The position numbers were made by a program, and so were the translations under genes. DNA of 64,000 bases from Chromobotia macracanthus (lineage: Eukaryota > Chordata > Actinopteri > Cypriniformes > Botiidae), in assembly GCA_036877525.1 (NCBI GenBank), contig JAZGTH010000007.1:7935501-7999500 (forward strand). Reading direction: 5' to 3'. The notes beneath the pieces were generated by a model that saw only the letters and a list, made by a program, of their open reading frames with translations, had not been told where the DNA came from and did not search any database. Shown here piece after piece: positions 13,261-24,606 of this stretch; position 1 is the stretch's first letter, and each line of letters begins with the position of its first letter.

Positions 13261-15150
13261 TTATTGCTGAATTCTGCGCATAGACTGGATCTGATTGGTG
13301 TGTGCCTGGGTGCCGTACTCATTGTAGCATCTGTGCTCTCCTTGGCGTCTGTCTCTCTCAAAGATGTACTGATATCCACGGTAACCAGGAAACTGATAGC
13401 CAACCCAGCTGCCAGAGAAAAGGGCAAATCTCATTTATTGCACAGCACACCAATAAGACAGCGTGCATGGAACTGCTGCATTATGCACCTCATGCATTAT
13501 TTGTCAAAATGAAATGGAGTCCCACAAAGAAAAACACTTTGTAAACATGTTTTTGACATTTATTAAAAAAAACTTTAATGTTTCTTGTATAGCATTTAAA
13601 TTTATTTGTAATGTGGACTCAATTGGGGAAATAAAAATAGGGATCAGCGCTTGGATGTCTGTGTGTTCAACTAGTAAGTTGGATCATGTTGATATTTATT
13701 TAGTTAGATATCCTGAAATTTTAGCAAATCAGACAAACCAGTGGTTGTTGATAAAGCATGTGAGGAGGATGGTGAGGTGACTTACGCTCCAGAGTTGACT
13801 TTGATTGAGGGAACCTCTTTGCTGCACCAACCCATGGCTTGGAGGGAGGGATAGTCCTCACACATCTCAAATTTATGTCCCATGAAATCTTCACATTCAT
13901 AGAGGGTTATCTTACTGTCACTGTGATTCTGTCAGGGAAAGTGTTGTTATGGGAAATAAAAACTTTTATCCAAAGCAACTTATTTAAGGTATACAGTTTA
14001 TCACTATATGTGTTCCATGGAAATCAAACCCACAACATTACACTGTTACAATACAATTGTACAATACAATACAATTCTCTACCAATTGAGTTACAGGAAC
14101 ACTACTGAGCTACAGGAGCACTGTAGACAGAGGTGATGGAGTAAGTCCTTCTCAAAGGCTTTGACTGCAAATCTGATTGAAACCAAAAGACCTGTCCTAG
14201 TCGTATGGTGTAATGCCGAAATAAACTTACAGCACATTTAATTGGTCTGAAAGAAAGCATGTGTTCTGTTCTGTAACTGCTGTTGCCGCTCCAGGCCTGG
14301 TAACAGGGATAGTCACCCCTCTCCAGGATAAACTGCTGGCCCTGGAACTCAGGATACTCATACCCCACCCAGCTGCAGGAATAAGAGAGAGTCATGGTCA
14401 GTAACAGTAAAAGCAGGAAGTAACAGCGTTTTAAATGGCAATGATCTCTGCGGATCAGGACACAAAGGCAAAGCAAACATGATGGTGTGTGCTGAAGGGA
14501 ACTGCTCTTGTTCTTTTATCAGTTCATCTGTCACCACAGGCAGCTACAACACAGCAGGCAGCTGCCAGCCTTCTATCTGGCTATCTGTGCGGGCTGCTTG
14601 CTTGTCTGTTTCTGTCTTTCTGTACACACCTGTATTTCAACCTCTTATTTTAAATTATATCTTCCATTCTTTCAGTTTGTAGAATATAAAACAGTCAGGC
14701 TATAGTTATATAAAAATGCAGCTTATGACTATTAAATAGTTGGGATATTGTATTGAAAATTGAAAAGTACAGCAAAAACAGAAAAAAACAGTATTGAAAA
14801 GTATTGAAAAAACAGAAATTGATATTAAATACACATAGCAAAACGAAAACAAAACATCATATATCGCAATATTACATTTGCACATATCTTACCATATCAG
14901 TATCAATATATGTCTTATATATTCCACATCTCAGTCATATATCCTCTCTGCTTTACCTTTGGCATGAGAAATCCAGACGTTACACTTACGGGCCATTCTC
15001 CACCTTAATGGAGCGAATCTTTCTGAAGTCTCTGTCCAGAATGTTCTGACATTCAAAGGTGAACTCACAGCTCTTGCCCTGGAAGAACTCCTCCTCGAAA
15101 ACAGTCATCCTAAACTTCCCCCTCTGCTCCAGCTGCTGCTGCGGGTTCAT
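13261..15150 (-). CDS. cryba2: Beta-crystallin A2
   Basis: Four coding exons at 14990-15150, 14231-14372, 13786-13928 and 13261-13408 give 197 codons, the same length as human CRYBA2. It is a structural lens protein of the beta/gamma superfamily: two domains, four Greek key motifs, one motif per exon. Motif 1 is in MTVFEEEFFQGKSCEF, motif 2 in WVGYEYPEFQGQQFILERGD, motif 3 in SKITLYECEDFMGHKFEM, and motif 4 starts WVGYQFPGYRGYQYIFERDR; the protein ends RRIQQ. The N-terminal arm (MNPQQQLEQRGK) is short, as in acidic A2 crystallins. A non-coding first exon is likely at 15388 to about 15427 (donor GTGAGT), spliced to 15174 just before the start codon. Intron 3 contains a SINE copy. Position next to fev and mir375 supports A2 over A1 or A4. 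Confidence 0.95.
13966..14103 (-). mobile_element. tRNA-derived SINE copy in a cryba2 intron
   Basis: On the minus strand it begins with a degenerate tRNA-like head (GTTCCTGTAACTCAATTGG) and ends with the LINE-like tail that reads AAGTTGCTTTGGATAAAAG. It is diverged and contains a small internal TACAA repeat. It lies between coding exons 2 and 3 of cryba2, in the same direction as the gene. Confidence 0.7.
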
Positions 15151-15387
15151 GATTACTGCCGGTCACCACGCTTTCTATCAGGAAAAGTGAGGGATGGGGA
15201 TAACCAAGACTGTGTGAATTCATTTACCCATGCATCAAATTCCAAAGCAAAATTATGTAAAAATTTGCTCCAGGGCAAAGTTTTTTTAATTTTTGTTTTG
15301 TCAATTTTCATTTTGTATGTGCTCTTTATGACTACAGGAATCCAATGTTTGGCTTTGATGTCTGAGAACTAAGCATGGCATACTCAC

Positions 15388-15427
15388 ATAGGCTACTAAG
15401 ATGGGACAGATCCAGTATGATCAATGT
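15388..15427 (-). other. cryba2: Likely non-coding first exon of cryba2
   Basis: The stretch starts about 25-30 bases below the TATA box and ends at a good donor (GTGAGT, 15382-15387). The matching acceptor (CTGATAG) ends at 15175, 24 bases before the ATG. The transcription start is estimated from TATA spacing only. Confidence 0.55.
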
Positions 15428-15450
15428 GGTGGCCAAGCCCTTGTCCAGTG

Positions 15451-15458
15451 TTTTTATA
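15451..15458 (-). promoter_or_regulatory. TATA box of cryba2
   Basis: TATAAAAA on the minus strand, correctly placed about 65 bases above the donor of the non-coding first exon. A strong TATA box is typical of lens crystallin promoters. Confidence 0.7.
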
Positions 15459-15497
15459 GCATGGGCCCCTCATTTAGTGCAGAATGCGCACCAAGCC

Positions 15498-15510
15498 TGC
15501 TCACTCAGCA
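15498..15510 (-). promoter_or_regulatory. Maf recognition element (MARE)-like site
   Basis: The plus strand reads TGCTCACTCAGCA, one mismatch from the palindromic T-MARE (TGCTGACTCAGCA) with an intact TCAGCA half-site. It lies about 40 bases above the TATA box. Large Maf proteins drive crystallin promoters through such sites, so the position fits. Confidence 0.5.
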
Positions 15511-18417
15511 GCAGCCTACAGACAAATCACATTAGCCTTTGCTATTGTAGAACCTAGTGTGGCCCATTGTGGAGGTCTTAGACCAACTGACTCATCAAAA
15601 CTCTCTGTCCCCATGCTGGACCCTTGACCATTCACAATGGCCAAGCTTTGACATGTTCGGATAGAGCAGATAATAGCAGAATTGTTGGAGATTATACTGA
15701 ACGGTGTTGGTCACGCTCTGGTGGCTGGTTTGGATGCTCTTTTTTGGCCTGAACTAGGTGGTGGTGGCGGCCTACAGAAGAACTGTAGACTATATTTTTA
15801 ATCCATTAATGCATTATAGCCACGCTGTGTAGTTTAAACTACAGTTCATGATATGAAGATAAATTACTTTATTAATTCTATAATTAATTCTGTTGGTGGC
15901 TCTAAAAAGGACTCATTTCAAGATAGTATTAGTCAGTATTGGACTAGCCATTCACTTCATGCTACATTTTTTTGTCTATGTATGTTTTTCTCTCCATCTG
16001 CTTCCCCGCCCCCATCTCATCCTCTCCCTTGCCTCTCTGCCTTTGTTTATTTCTGGTTTTGTGTACATCCCATTTAGCAAGAGACATCCTTTTAACATGC
16101 CAATGACTGCTGTTGTTCAGATACACAGATAGCATGTGATGTCTATGGTTATATTGTGCTAAATAACTAAATAATATGAATGAACTAGCCAAACATTTGC
16201 TAGGCAAAATAAGCGTAATCCGATTTATTATACAAAGCAAGTTTTATTTATTGCAGGATATAATCGTTTTAATAAGTAATTAAAATCACTTTTCATTAAG
16301 TTCATCAAAAATTAATTGTTGAAATAATTCACGTCATCAGCCTTCTTACTGACATCTCGTGGTGCGATTCATTATTGCAGTTCACGTGGCCTTTGCCATT
16401 GCAGCATTAATTTTATTATGCATATGCCTGTTTTTATAACAATAATGATGGAAACATATCCGTATAAAATATTATAATAAGCTTTAACAGGATTATTCAT
16501 GCATGTGGATACACGTGATTATTCTCACCTTGTTAGGTGTTGTTTGCAAAAGAGCAGGTGCTGTACTGACAGAACACACAGCTGGTGTCCTGTAATCCTG
16601 ATTTGATCTGAATTCAGCCTCAGTAAATCCAGTTCATTTACATCCCACATCAATTGAAAAATCCTGCAACATATTTTAATCGTAGGTTTGACCTCATTTA
16701 TGAAATCAGATGAAAGATGTTGCTATTCATTGGTTCTATTCATAACCTAATTTCATAATCGCAATGAGAACATATTTAGATGAGTAAACAGCTTTAGTTT
16801 AGCTTTACTGCTAAACTGCTGCTTAAACTGCTGTCTTATAAGGGTTGTTAATGACAATATATTCAGAATATATGCAGTATATTTAGTATAGCAGTATTAG
16901 TGTAAGATCTCAAATGGTCAGATGTCAATAACTCATCAGTTAAAGTCCTTCAATTCAATAGAACTGCCTTGAGCAGTTACTATAACTACAGTTTATTCTA
17001 GGGGAATGTCCATGTTATTGCATGGCAAGTCACACTGAATCCACAATGCATCTAGACCAAACATACTTCACTTTTAAAAAGTTTTGAGCTCTGAATCTAG
17101 AATCCTATTAAAAATTGTATGCACCTCTTCAATTTATGAAAAAAAGAAATAAACTTCTGGAAATGAATAACATTAGGGTAAATCTTTAATTTGTGTTCTG
17201 TTATTCTACAAGCTCCTCATTGCATCAATGTCTGTCTTTATTTTTGCAACTGTCATTATCTGAAATGCAAATCAGACATTTGCATGTCAGACATATGGCG
17301 CTTCTATATATACAAACTGCTGTACTGTATCCTATAAAGGTAATATTTGAAATACCACACAGTTAAAGTTTACAATGTTTCATAAGTGACAAAATAAACT
17401 TTGTTATTGCAAAAGTTAAAACTCTGTAAACTCTGTTTAGGTGAGCTGTTTCTCTGATTACTGTGTATTTTCTGACGGTTTACAAACAGGTGTGAATGTG
17501 AAACCGGCCTGTGCTGTATTTGAATAGTTAGTGAATAGACCTCAATGTCACCTGGTTGACATTTACTTGAGGCCACCATGGAAACAACTAATCCTTCTAA
17601 GGGCAAATGTGAACAGGTTCAGACAACTAGTGCAGGTGACATCTGCTCAGATAATGTCCTTTGTGTGTTTGAGCACACAAGCCAGGCTGTTCTGGAGACC
17701 AGGGTCAGATACAGACATTTCCATCTAATCTACTGCCAAGGGCAAGGAAAAACAGTCATTTGCATTTTCAACAGTAACCCTTTTAACTGCCACATAGCCA
17801 GTGTAGCTGTTCAGATCCTAATCAGATCACAAACATACCCACAAAAATACACATTTATAAAGTATTGTTTGTTCTAATCGAAATATGAAACCGTTCATTC
17901 TTACAGTGTACTTCATGAATGTGCATATTTTGTTATTATTCATCCATTCAACGCATTAAATAATTTATAGAAATGAATGAAAAGATTGATATTACCTAAA
18001 CCACCTCAGGTTAACTCCATTATGAGAAGTTTTTAATGTTGTTTTTTAATCAAGAATTTAAGTATCTACTGACTATTGTATAACAAATTACTTAATGTAA
18101 AAAAATATTATAACCCATGGTTATATAAAATGACAAAGAATCATTACAATAAAAAATAAGGAGTGCTAGTTTTAATTTATAGACCAACTGATTGATCTTT
18201 TACAGTACGACAAAAGCTTTACGGAAAAAGCTTTAAATAAAAAGCAAAATATTGTGACATTTCAATTTTATCAGTAGGAAATTATTATTACAGTAAACAA
18301 GCGCATTACGTGTGTTTTAATATTGTTTAAACTTTGCCAAAGTAGTTAAGATTTAGGGCAAACAGCATCATGTTAAAACTCAGGTTTACACGTCCTACTC
18401 GTCGGTGTCCAGTTGTT
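15511..18417. other. Intergenic region between cryba2 and mir375
   Basis: No coding region or clear repeat family seen. The stretch is AT-rich; pieces of primary mir375 transcript could extend into it, but nothing marks an end. Confidence 0.3.
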
Positions 18418-18484
18418 CCAGGTGTCCCGTTTTTCCAGGTGTCCCGTTTTTCCAGGTGTCCCGTTTTTCCAGGTGTCCCGTTTT
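18418..18484. repeat. 17-bp minisatellite beside the mir375 hairpin
   Basis: Four nearly perfect copies of CCAGGTGTCCCGTTTTT in tandem. The array ends about 20 bases from the 3' (lower-coordinate) edge of the mir375 hairpin and so lies in the primary transcript. Confidence 0.9.
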
Positions 18485-18504
18485 GCTGAAGCATGTCTGC
18501 ATCT

Positions 18505-18572
18505 GCATAACGCGAGCCGAACGAACAAAACCTTTTCATCCTCAGGCATTGTGCGTGTGGCTCAACGTGAGA
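18505..18572 (-). ncRNA. mir375: microRNA miR-375 precursor
   Basis: The minus strand at 18508-18529 carries the 22-nt mature miR-375 (starts TTTGTTCGTTCGGCTCGCG), identical to the zebrafish form as I remember it. The 5' arm at 18549-18568 (ACGTTGAGCCACACGCACAA) pairs with it with few mismatches; the loop is about 19 nt. miR-375 restrains insulin secretion and supports islet and endocrine cell development. In human, MIR375 lies next to CRYBA2 on the same strand, as here. A minus-strand stretch at about 18830-19030 ending in a good donor (GTAAGT, 18824-18829) could be an upstream exon of the primary transcript; that part is inference. The short frames overlapping the hairpin are not genes. Confidence 0.95.
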
Positions 18573-19244
18573 CAAGTACAGAAATAAATTCCTCCTTCCT
18601 GTTGATTCGTCCAGTTCGTTTTTGATGGTGAATTGTCCGTCTCTCTCCCACCTAACCCGTTAAAAAAAGCCAGTCAAAGTATTCAAAGTCTATAGGCAGG
18701 CTATACGATCCTTAATCCATATTAGTTCATGTGCATTCAGATAGAAAATATATTTTTAATGACATCTCAGAGCCTGCATGCATTATGCAATGGAAGTTAT
18801 AACGTGTTACATACACTGAGCAGACTTACTGGAGTCCCTCGGAGGCTGCATACGGGGGACATCTGAGGCCTTGGTGAACGTAGACTTGTATATACAGTCT
18901 GTTGCTCGGGAATAAATGCAAAATGCATCGATCTGTTGTCTGTCTTTAGTGCGTAAAACTGTGCTCTGGACACCTGTCACACACCGCTTTCCTATCATCC
19001 AATATTGACACAGGGACACAAATGGGAGGGCCACAGTAGATTACTTCTCTATGTCAATCATGTCGCTCTGTGCAAACCGACCGGGAGTTTAGACACCTGG
19101 AGGCCAGAGCGCAAGCTTGAGATGCAAGTGATGCATAACTTACTTATTGTGTTTTTAAACGACACTATGTAGATATAACAATTTAATGCATGTGGGTCGT
19201 CGACAAACAACGTGGACATGATTTTTAGATTAAGAAGAAACTTT

Positions 19245-19488
19245 TAAAATAAGGTTTTAATAATGCATTAGCTAACATGAACTAACAACGAACAATATTA
19301 CAGCATGCATTAATCTTAATGTTAGCTAAAACGGCAATTGTTCGTCGTGCATTAACAGATGTTAACAACTTTTAATTTTAAAAATGTGTACATGCTGAAA
19401 TTAAGAAAATGCTGTAAACGTATAGGTTACTGTTCAGGTTAACTAATGTTTATAAATGAATTAAACACTTTTTATAAAGTGTTACCGA
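19245..19488. mobile_element. Interspersed repeat, GTTAACATTAG family, copy 1
   Basis: Contains the characteristic series TTAGCTAACATGAACTAAC, GCATTAATCTTAATGTTAGC and an AAAGTGTTACC end. The same series runs in the opposite orientation at 43546-43770. This looks like a non-autonomous DNA element common in cyprinids; ends are approximate. Confidence 0.6.
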
Positions 19489-19842
19489 TTATAATTTAGT
19501 TTAAAGGAAAGTATGTTTATTTCTGTAAATGGTCACCGTTTCATTTAATCAGACGTTATCAATGGAAAGGAAATGAGCACAACAATGAAATGTTATTGGA
19601 ATAGTTCTCAAAATTGATCACAAAAAAATGATCACAATTTAGCTACATCTTCACGTTGTTAACCCGTTATTTTATTCGTGGATAACATTAGTCAGACGAG
19701 TCAGGACTCAGTCCTCGCTTACTTTTATTGCAAGAAAAAAATAATCTACTAAATATAACTACTACACTGACAGCTTTAAAATGAAGATGCACCATTATTA
19801 TGAACACTTTTACCTGCCGGAGTTTTAAGAGCTGGTGCGCTT

Positions 19843-19859
19843 CTGCCCCCTGCTGGTCC
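19843..19859 (-). promoter_or_regulatory. CTCF-like motif
   Basis: The minus strand reads GGACCAGCAGGGGGCAG, matching the CTCF core CCASYAGRKGGCR at every position. It lies in the boundary between the cdk5r2-mir375 block and the umps/aspartyl dipeptidase/itgav block. Binding is not shown by sequence alone. Confidence 0.5.
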
Positions 19860-20406
19860 TATAGAATATAACAACGGCAACATTGCAGAAAAGACATTGC
19901 AGACAGTCGGGTGAAAGATATATAAAAACTAAAAACTGCTGTCAAAACAATGTTGACTTATCCTCATCTCAGAGTGGTTGTACAGTGTTTACCTGTTTAC
20001 CTAAAGCTAATATGCTATGACAACATAATTTGCTGTAACAATATAACACAAACCTAATTTAAGACACAAGGTGTTGGAAACCAAAACTAAACCACTGCTA
20101 GAAAAAAATAAGCATTTGTGCAATGTGCCTCGTCTCCCCATTCATTTTTAAATGCGATACACAAAAATGTCTTTCACGTATACTCTTTTCACATTAAAAT
20201 ACATGACAAATATTTTAGAAATAGCTTTGGTTTTTAAAATTAAAATGTAACATTTTATTACTAGTTGGGGAGAGAAATCTAAATGAGGTTGTTTTTTTGG
20301 CAACAGTAACAATAATTAACCAATTTCAAGGGTGTTAATTATTAATCCAGCCAGACATGACACCAAAATTCAGAATTTCTCTTTTTCCTTTTGTTAGGGA
20401 GCTTCA

Positions 20407-22023
20407 CTAGCATGTCTCATTGGCATGTGAGAGTCTTTTCAGATATGCCTCCCAGTCTGCCCTTCTGTATTCTTTTGTAGCCTTTCTGCATCCTTTTGAT
20501 GTTCAGGGCTGGCGAGAATCCCTCGTTCCACAATTAAGATATCAGAGCCTTTAGAGCAGATCACATCCTTTGGATTTGAATACTGCTGCCCAAGTCCATC
20601 TCCTATACAGCAAAACAAAGAAATTTATATATATATCCCAACTAATTCCTTATAGAGAAAGGTGTACCGCTGCTTGAGTGCAATCCCCTGTTGCTAGGGA
20701 ACCCTTAGAGCTCATCTGAGCAATGAGCAAACAGCCATGACCCAGTGGCCTGCCGACTGCGCAGAGACCCTGCTGCACACCTGGACCTGGCAACGCGTGG
20801 GCATTGATGATGTGTGCCCTTGATGAGATCCACCTTCAGATCACAGAGACAAAGGCTTTGTAGATTATTCACATTCATTAGTTTAACCGAAATGGAAAGG
20901 AAAAGGAACATTTATAATAGTAATTAAACCAAGAACACACATGCAAATAAAAACACAAAAGAACAACAGTTGTTGCTGTGCTGTAATCACCTGTCATTGA
21001 TTTCAACCCTGACATTTGATTTAAGAGCTACTAAAGACAGGGCTATTTTCAGTTCAACTGAAGCTTGAATAAACATACTGAAAAAGCTTTGGTACAGTTT
21101 CATAGTACAAGCTTTTCTGCAGTTTAGTACAGATGTTGTCAAAAGAGAAACATCATATTTGCATACGGCACCTCACGGCACATTGCTATTTTTGTCCTTT
21201 TTGAGGTGGACTGACATGGTCACTATAAATAGTCAGTGTTATGAAAAGAGCTGCGTGAAGAGTCTTTACAAAATGTTTTTTGTTTTAGTTAAAAAAAACA
21301 GCATGTGTTTTTGTACTGACATGACAGTAAATGAGTAATGACATTTATGTTTCACACTTTTGGACCCTCTGTTTAGATAGATTGCATATGCAATCTAGTA
21401 TGCAAGTATTGTATATGCACATCTGTACATAACTTACATCTTCATGTATGCATCTTTTAACTGTTAATTCTACATATTTTTTGTATTTCCTGTGTGTATA
21501 TTTGCAAGTACTCAGAGTTTCTGTAAACCACAATAAAACAGACTTGGCAAATAAAGTTGAAATTGCAAATGAAAACAAACAAAAAAACAGGAAACACCGC
21601 TACACATTTTCATGATTATACAATGCCATACAATGTTTTCCTACTGCAACGTAAATATGTAAATAAAAATGATGAACAAAAAAATGTTGCAGGTTTGATC
21701 AACAGAAATTCATACGGTGTCCTAAGTGCCCTTATGCTTTCTGAGATACTCTACATGATATCCTATAATAACCACAGCAACATCAACTTTATAGCACAGT
21801 CTTTCACTGAATCAGCATAGGATATTCTATGTGTAAGGGACACCACACACAATCAAACTGCACACTTGCATCCTCAACATGCTTATGAAGTAAGTTACCT
21901 AAATGTCACAAACATGGTTTACACCAGCATTAGAAATCCACTCTTTAGTTTAAAAGCCCCACATTTTACGGCTTGGATGTCGTGCAGTTTCAGGATTAAA
22001 CTATCAATACTGTCGTCATCCAT
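20407..22023 (-). pseudogene. umps: Decayed UMP synthase gene
   Basis: Pieces of UMPS (orotate phosphoribosyltransferase plus OMP decarboxylase, last two steps of UMP synthesis) lie in correct order on the minus strand. First exon, 22023 to 21938: ATG then LILKLHDIQAVKCGAFKLKSG, matching human [21 protein letters not shown], after which similarity stops. At 21690-21870: FDCV, PMLI and a KD...KL remnant with stops between. At about 21428-21460: KRCIHEDV, a weak match to the interdomain KRFIQENV. At 20668-20837: INAHALPGPG and GCLLIAQMSSKGSLATGD from the decarboxylase, with a frameshift at its start. At 20407-20602: a last exon with intact acceptor, GLGQQYSNPKDVI and KGSDILIVERGI (the usual GRG is ERG), then a frameshift before DWEAYLKRL. 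The exon between the last two pieces is missing. It cannot encode a working enzyme. It could be a lost duplicate or a unitary loss. Confidence 0.85.
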
Positions 22024-22282
22024 CTTTATAACAATTTGTGAACTCTGGTGCGAGTATGAAAGTGTTGCAGCGTGAGAGTTTCTCGCTCCCTCGTTTGAAA
22101 CCACATGAATGTTAGAAAACAGCGGCCAAAATAAAAGACGACAGCGTTATTAAGAGGCATAATAAAAGAGCAAACAAAAATAAAATAAGTAACAATAATT
22201 CACTATAATTGTTTAGTGTTAGTGTGTGTCTGAGAGAATTGCATATTAAATAGTGCCCAGGGAGGGAACTTCAGGGGGGAAT

Positions 22283-22293
22283 GGAGTTGTAGT
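22283..22293 (-). promoter_or_regulatory. ACTACAA-type promoter motif
   Basis: The minus strand reads ACTACAACTCC, the ACTACAAYTCC element bound by THAP11/ZNF143-type factors in housekeeping promoters. It lies between the umps relic start (22023, minus) and the dipeptidase start (22739, plus), so it may be the core of an originally bidirectional promoter. Confidence 0.45.
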
Positions 22294-22738
22294 CCAAAAG
22301 GAAAGGGAAATTCAATCTTTTATACACGTAAAGCCACCAAATGCTATGCAAATTTTATACTTAAATATAGTGGTGTTTTCTGCGTCTATGATTTAAAAAA
22401 ATATGTCCCAAACTAGTGTTCCCCAGTAGATCTTTGCCATTTCCACCATGAATACGCTAAACTACTTTTATTTTGATAAGACTGCTAAACATAAGGTCCT
22501 TGAAGTTCAGTACAATAATTTTAAAAAAAATCTTCCTTCTGTCTTAATTTGTACTTTTTCCTTTAAGGACTTTATTATACCGTGCCACTGCTTGTAAAAG
22601 TCTGTCGACTCTGCAATAATCACGGCTGGCCGGAGGTGACGCACTGACGTAACGATCACATTTGTTTGATGTGATGTGTGTTGGTCATGTGCTGAGCTGC
22701 TCTACTTCTGCATTTTTATCCAGCACAAATAAAGGATC

Positions 22739-22946
22739 ATGAAGAGGAAACTTCTGCTGGTATCAAACTCCACACTTCATGGAGGCGGATATCTGCAACA
22801 CTGTCAGCAGCAGATCCAAGACTTCTTTGGAAAGTAAGTTCAAACGAAATTGTAGAAAAAAATGTATGTGAAATGTTGGTGCTGCGATCCTGACAACATT
22901 TTCTTCATTTCTTCACATTCACAAAACCCTTGTTATTAAATGATAA

Positions 22947-23018
<72 letters not shown>

Positions 23019-24589
23019 CATTATATAATATATATTATTGCTGTAACATTATATAAGCTGCAGCTGTAACATTATATATTATATATTAAAATATGTATAT
23101 TATTGTATTTATTTAAATTATTGTGTGTGTGTATAATATAATATATTAGATATCAACTCTAATCTACATTGAACCCAGGCATAAGTGTGACTTGTTAAGT
23201 ATGTTAAGTATGAGTTTCTGTTCTACAGGGAAGTAAAGAGAATACTGTTTGTCCCATATGCACTGCATGATCGAGATGCCTATACCAAAACTGCCAGGGA
23301 CAAGTTCAAGACACTGGGTTTGGTTCATTGTTTATTGTATCTCATGAATCTCATGAATGTTGTGGCGCATTCATTGCATTTTCTCATTATCTCTGCTGTG
23401 CTCTTTTGAATGTTCTTCCAGGATACGAGGTGGACAGTGTTCATGAGACACCAGACCCTGTGGAGGCTGTCAGGAAAGCTGAAGGAATATTTATTGGTAT
23501 GGAGGGATTTCCCTTTAAGTATGTTGGGAATGCTCTAATCCAACAGCATTGAATGTTTATTTTAATTGTACATTGGGATCCAAAAGTTTAAGACCAGTAT
23601 TACAACTCTGAATTAACAATGTGTATATGACATGGGTGACAATACTTCGGTTTTTTTGTGTATGTTAGGTGGTGGTAACACATTCCGTCTGCTGAAAGTT
23701 CTCTATGACAACAAGCTGGTAACTGAGATCAGGAAGAGAGTCTTACAGGTGAGTGGACCGAAGAAAGTTGCAATATAATTACTGACTGCACTACATATGC
23801 GTGTGTGAATGTTTTCTCATAGGATGGAATACCGTATATGGGATCTAGCGCAGGGACAAATGTCTCCACCATCAGCATTAACACCACTAATGACATGCCC
23901 ATCGTCTATCCGCCCACATTCGCTGCCATTGGTTTAGTGCCCTTCAACATCAACCCGCACTATCTGGATCCTGATGTCAACAGCAAACATATGGGGGTGT
24001 GTACAGCTAATCACTCACAACACAATTCCAAGCAACAATCCATAGATAGCCAATAGAACATTATAATGTATTGTTTGTTTGTTTATTAAAGTCTAGACAG
24101 CTTGCAATTCAGGATTGAAATTGATTTCCAAGTGTAGAATTTTTTATGAATGTTCCTGAAGGTTCGATTGTTGTATTTTACAGGAAACACGTGAGCAGAG
24201 GATCATCCAGTACCATGAAGAGCTGAATACACCATGTGTGCTGGTAGGTCAAATGACAGTTATCAATATCCAGTTTACTTGTTGACTAGTATAGTGAGTC
24301 CAGCAGAAGTTGAGCACTAATACTGTATACTGCTCATCACAGGGGCTTAGGGAAGGATCTATGCTCTTAGTGGAGGGAAACAAAGCCACCTTACTTGGGT
24401 CCACCAAAGCACGACTGTTCCAGAGGTATTTTAATCTTTTGTTCATGCAGACATGCAAAATACATTACAGAGATAATAGATTGATGCCAAAGTAACATTG
24501 TTATTGTTGATTTCTTTCTCAGAGGGAAGGACACCACAGAGTTTGAGCCTGGCAGTGATCTCAGCTTCTTGCTTACAGATTCACAGTGA
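22739..24589 (+). CDS. Alpha-aspartyl dipeptidase (peptidase E, family S51)
   Basis: Eight exons at 22739-22833, 23229-23317, 23422-23496, 23669-23748, 23823-23996, 24184-24243, 24343-24425 and 24523-24589 give 240 codons, close to bacterial PepE and the Xenopus enzyme. It hydrolyses dipeptides with N-terminal aspartate, probably in the cytosol since there is no signal peptide. It starts MKRKLLLVSNSTLHGGGYL. IFIGGGNTFRLL is the conserved glycine-rich motif. Ser122 in GSSAGTN is the nucleophile, His159 in NINPHYLD has the spacing of the PepE histidine, and Glu195 in REGSM fits the third residue. All junctions keep frame with GT/AG; the donor of exon 2 (GTTTGG) is weak. Intron 1 holds a long (AT)n tract. 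The family exists in fish and amphibians but not in mammals, as far as I know. It is head to head with the umps relic and tail to tail with itgav. Confidence 0.93.
22949..23017. repeat. (AT)n microsatellite
   Basis: About 34 uninterrupted TA units in intron 1 of the aspartyl dipeptidase gene. Confidence 0.95.
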
Positions 24590-24606
24590 ACTGCTACATG
24601 CAATAC

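Larger units (their letters stand above)
18573..20406. other. Intergenic region between mir375 and the umps relic
   Basis: It holds a possible upstream mir375 exon (18830-19030, minus strand), one MITE copy (about 19245-19488) and a CTCF-like motif (19843-19859). No protein gene is recognised; the next gene in human, CFAP65, was not seen. Confidence 0.35.

Noticed and set aside
18327..18625. Three overlapping 60-82 codon frames
   Set aside because: They arise from the 17-bp repeat and the mir375 hairpin.
20690..20702. RFX X-box-like GTTGCTAGGGAAC, tempting as a cilia-gene promoter near the expected CFAP65 position
   Set aside because: Its reverse strand encodes GSLAT of the umps relic, so the match comes from old coding sequence.
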